DNA of 64,000 bases, taken from positions 11,129,724 through 11,193,723 of the forward strand of contig CM035806.1 of NCBI GenBank assembly GCA_020466095.1, read 5' to 3'. This stretch comes from Chlorops oryzae. Its lineage: Eukaryota > Arthropoda > Insecta > Diptera > Chloropidae. Every line of letters starts with the position of its first letter. Position 1 is the first letter of the stretch. This document shows positions 61,085 to 64,000 of this stretch, piece after piece. The notes below the pieces were generated by a model, which had not been told where the DNA came from, did not search any database, and saw only the letters and a program-made list of their open reading frames with translations. Position numbers and translations under genes: made by a program.

Positions 61085-61624
61085 CAAGTGCGTAGCGAGA
61101 GAAAAAGTGCTTTGGTAGTGCTTTTATTTGCCACAGTGGTATATTGAGCAATTATAAGACATTAACCGAAAAAAATTTGGGGCAAGAATAAGTTTAGAGA
61201 GTTTTGGACCAAAACCCAAAAAATCCGAAAAATTCATGAGGTCCGATTTCGATGAAAATTTATATATAGAATAAGTGAAAAATTCTAAGAATTTTGACGC
61301 TAACATTTTTAAAAAAATACTGATTACAACTAGTCTAGTTTCGGTCTAGTTCCAAACTGGTCCAAAAAGGACTAGTTGTAATAAGTTTTTTGAAAAACTT
61401 TTAGTACCAAAATTTTTAGAATTTTTCACATATTCTATATATAAATTTTCATCGAAATCGGACGTCATGAGTTTTTCGGATTTTTTGGGATTTTGGTCCA
61501 AAACTCTCTAAACTTCTTCTTGCCCCCCCAAATTTTTTTTCGGTTAATGTCTTATAATTGCTCAATATACCACTGTGGCAAATAAAAGCACTACCAAAGC
61601 ACTTTTTCTCTGGCTACGTCCTTG
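61085..61624. mobile_element. hAT-like foldback MITE, copy 2 (540 bp)
   Basis: Same element as at 21,739: CAAGTGCGTAGCGAGAG end, GTGCTTTGGTAG, CCACAGTGGTATATTGAGC, and the mirror on the right. TTAGAAGA is repeated exactly at 61,077-61,084 and 61,625-61,632. Confidence 0.92.
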
Positions 61625-61792
61625 TTAGAAGACTTTGTGAATAGCCTTATTATATTTTAAATATAATTTTTTTAAACTAAATTAATCAGGTTATATGCTG
61701 ATCTTTGCCAAGGCATCTAATTGGGCGAGTTTCTAAAAAAAACAAAAACAAATAAAACAATCCAGAACCTCTCCTAAGTATCTCCCGAATGC

Positions 61793-62055
61793 TCTTAGTA
61801 CAATAGAGTCTAATTACATTCCCACGGTGAGTCACCTCATGTGCCACTGCCCGGGCTTGGCCAGGAGAAGATCCAGGCTGCTCGGTTCTTTCTTCTTCTC
61901 CTCTCTCACTGAGCTGTCATCTGTTCGAATAAAAGACATAGCCCGCTTCATTAATGAGTCCAAGTGGCTTCTTCAAACGGGTAATTAGGGAGGCATGTCT
62001 TCCCATGTGGTACTACAACGGGCCCATATGCGGCAGCCACTCTAACCTAACCTAT
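61793..62055 (+). mobile_element. LINE 3' end with ORF2 C-terminus
   Basis: The + strand frame 61,824-61,988 reads TVSHLMCHCPGLARRRS, LLGS, then RIKDIARFINESKWL and stops at TAG. This is the zinc-knuckle-like C-terminal tail found in jockey/R1/I-type non-LTR retrotransposons. The 3' UTR after it has GTGGTACTACAACGGGCCC, GGCAGCCACTCTAACC and a TTTA tail. The copy is 5'-truncated, as is usual for LINEs. Confidence 0.75.
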
Positions 62056-62912
62056 TTATTTATTTATTTATTCAGTTAAATAATAAAAATAAATAGTGAT
62101 ATCGATAGTAGAAATCGAAAGTGATTAACCCATTCAATTCAATGTTTCACTGTAAAATCGAGTGATGAATTTTCCCAACATGAGAACATAAAAAAAAAAA
62201 TTAAGCTCAAGTTCACTAATTGTTTATATATTTGTTTTGTACAATGCTACGAAAGGTGTCAAAATAATATTTGTTGAATTTAAAGCTACTTGAAGTCTTC
62301 GGAACGTTCTTCAATTGTTTTATTTGTTGTATACATATGCATATACATATACAATATATATATATATATATATATTTTAATAGACTCAATTCATTAGAAA
62401 TTTCCCGTCTATTCTGTCAAAATATAAAAATTTTATCTTTTCTCAAAAACGACTTTCTTATAGCCGGGATATCCCACTAGCCGCGCAATGCGCCGGGTTT
62501 TGCCGCAACCAATGACCCGATAGTGTGAACGCAATTATTAGTCTCTGATGCTGACAATAATGATCATCTTAATTGATTTTTGTACCAATTTTATTGTTCG
62601 CCGATATCTTTTTTATAATATGCGACGATAATGTGAGCCTCTACATTGACTGTGGAAATTGTTGAAATTTATGCCGATCGTGAAAATTGTGCTAATGGCG
62701 CAAATAGTGGGATCCCAGGTTATGGCTAATGAAAAGACAATTGAAGGCATTCAAAGAGAATTAGAAAGGACCTTAATTGAAATCATTCGCTTGCGGTTAA
62801 AGCCTTTTCAAGTTGTCTATATCCAGCTCTATTTTTAGAACTCTTTTCATTTTGAAATTACTTCTACGACTTCATTTCTTTTTTTACAAAAATGTAATAT
62901 ATTTATGTGATG
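62056..62912. other. No gene seen
   Basis: AT-rich unique DNA with a TA microsatellite at 62,355-62,375. Confidence 0.4.
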
Positions 62913-62916
62913 TTAA

Positions 62917-63011
62917 GCCTGAATTCCAATAGCGCGTTGAATTTTCAAATGCATCGAGACGCACGCACATGCACGATTTTCCCGCAGCTCACGCGATATT
63001 GGAATTCAGGC
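62917..63011. mobile_element. Miniature palindromic element (95 bp), TTAA flanks
   Basis: GCCTGAATTCCAATA and TATTGGAATTCAGGC bound a 65-base core. The flanks are TTAA (62,913-62,916) and TTTA (63,012-63,015), the same pattern as the TTAA MITE at 19.2 kb. Confidence 0.7.
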
Positions 63012-63155
63012 TTTACTTAACTCTTCCTTACTGGATAGTTGTTCGGCTTTAGGTCAAATCCTAGCATTAAAAAAATTTTGAAGCCAATTTTCAAGCTGAA
63101 AATATTACATGAGAAGACATACAAGTACCTCTCTCCTATGGATCTACTATAAATA

Positions 63156-63323
63156 CAGTGAAAATCGGTTATAACGATGACGAGGGGACCAGAAAAATCC
63201 ATCGTTATAGCCGATAATCGCAATATCCGGTAACAGAAATTAAGAAGAATTAGAATAGCGAACCAAACTTTACCTAAAATTTTCAACGCAATAACCGATA
63301 ATCGTTATAACCGAATTTTACTG
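63156..63323. mobile_element. TA-flanked MITE (168 bp), CAGTGAAAATCGG ends
   Basis: CAGTGAAAATCGGTTATAAC faces GTTATAACCGAATTTTACTG, with TA on both sides. The subterminal hairpin stem ATAACGATG / CATCGTTAT encloses a loop with GGGGACCAGAAAAATC. Likely pogo-like. Confidence 0.85.
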
Positions 63324-63325
63324 TA

Positions 63326-64000
63326 TATGTATATATTTCTTTTGAGCTTTCATCAAAGTACAGACCACTTATCAATTTGATAATAACACCACGGTGCAAC
63401 ACGTCAAATTTCAACAAAATTTTGAATGCATCTCCTGAAAGCACTTCAAAAATGTAGAAGATCTCTATCTCTAGTTTTGCTTCACAGCAATTTTAAATCG
63501 ATCTCGAAAAGTCAGGCCGGGAATTAAGTTACGCATTTTTTGGCTTTTGCTTCTGGCTACTTATCTCCTACATAATAAAGCTAAAAAAATTATTAAAAGT
63601 CAAACTATCCTTTGCTCAGGAGTTGTTGGCCCCGTTAAAGTCTTTCGTTGGGTTTGAAAATTTTTTCTGTCTTTCAACCCTTTCTTGAAATCGTCCCGAA
63701 AAAATGTTATTTTGGACATTGATCTCCATTCATATATGTACATATGTATGTTCGTAGCCGGAAAAAATTTCATAAATGGGGTTATGCTAAAAAAAAAGGT
63801 ATTAAATAAGAAAAAAAGAAAAAGAAAAAAACTAAACGTAACTCATCCAATTAGCATCAAAATATTTCAAGCTCAAAAAATAAATAATAAAAAAGCGAAA
63901 ATAGGAGCAAATGCTTAGGTAATATATAACAACTGCCGACGTCGTTATTGCATTAATAGTAAAACCAACAACAACAAAATCGACGAAAATATCGAAATCA
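63326..64000. other. No gene seen
   Basis: AT-rich DNA to the window end with an A-rich tract near 63,790-63,830. The small frame crossing it is Lys-rich because of that tract. Confidence 0.4.

Overview
The window looks like AT-rich nuclear DNA of a higher fly (Diptera). The grounds are short phase-conserved spliceosomal introns, fly-type core-promoter words (TATCGATA and CAGCACTR) in front of housekeeping genes, and gene content. The genes are endonuclease G, CCT subunit epsilon, a SPATA20/SSP411-type protein and a multi-PAN secreted protein. I cannot name the species; it does not read like Drosophila melanogaster. I recall the D. melanogaster relatives of CCT5, EndoG and the SPATA20 gene as lying close together on 2R, which would make this a conserved block, but that needs a database check.

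Layout. 1-20 kb holds no protein gene I can support. It is a patchwork of MITEs, tRNA-derived SINEs, GTCY-array elements, a CAT repeat and a 1-kb ATTT repeat, with unique DNA between. 20.2-46.2 kb holds one large + strand gene for a secreted protein of about 1,491 aa. It has a signal peptide, five PAN/Apple modules, two low-complexity linkers and a Cys-rich C-terminus. Its introns (4.9 kb and 14.9 kb) are full of mobile elements. A second signal-peptide exon at 41.6 kb has the same splice phase, so a shorter isoform starting before PAN2 is likely. The exon chain closes in frame only if one surplus base is discounted at about 27,063 and one at about 44,092.

46.2-57.6 kb is a compact housekeeping cluster: the SPATA20-like gene (+), an uncharacterised gene (-), CCT5 (+) and EndoG (-). 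The three recognised genes have complete exon chains whose lengths match their families (787, 541 and 314 aa). 57.8-64 kb returns to MITEs, a LINE 3' end and a possible untranslated 5' exon.

Most of the novelty is in the non-coding DNA. There are hAT-like MITEs with perfect 8-bp target duplications. Several CAGT-ended, TA-flanked elements share a subterminal hairpin with a constant GGGACC loop and family-specific stems. CT microsatellites appear to have grown out of a transposon terminus. SINEs share their tail with a LINE 3' end in the same window. All calls are from reading the sequence; no search was run.
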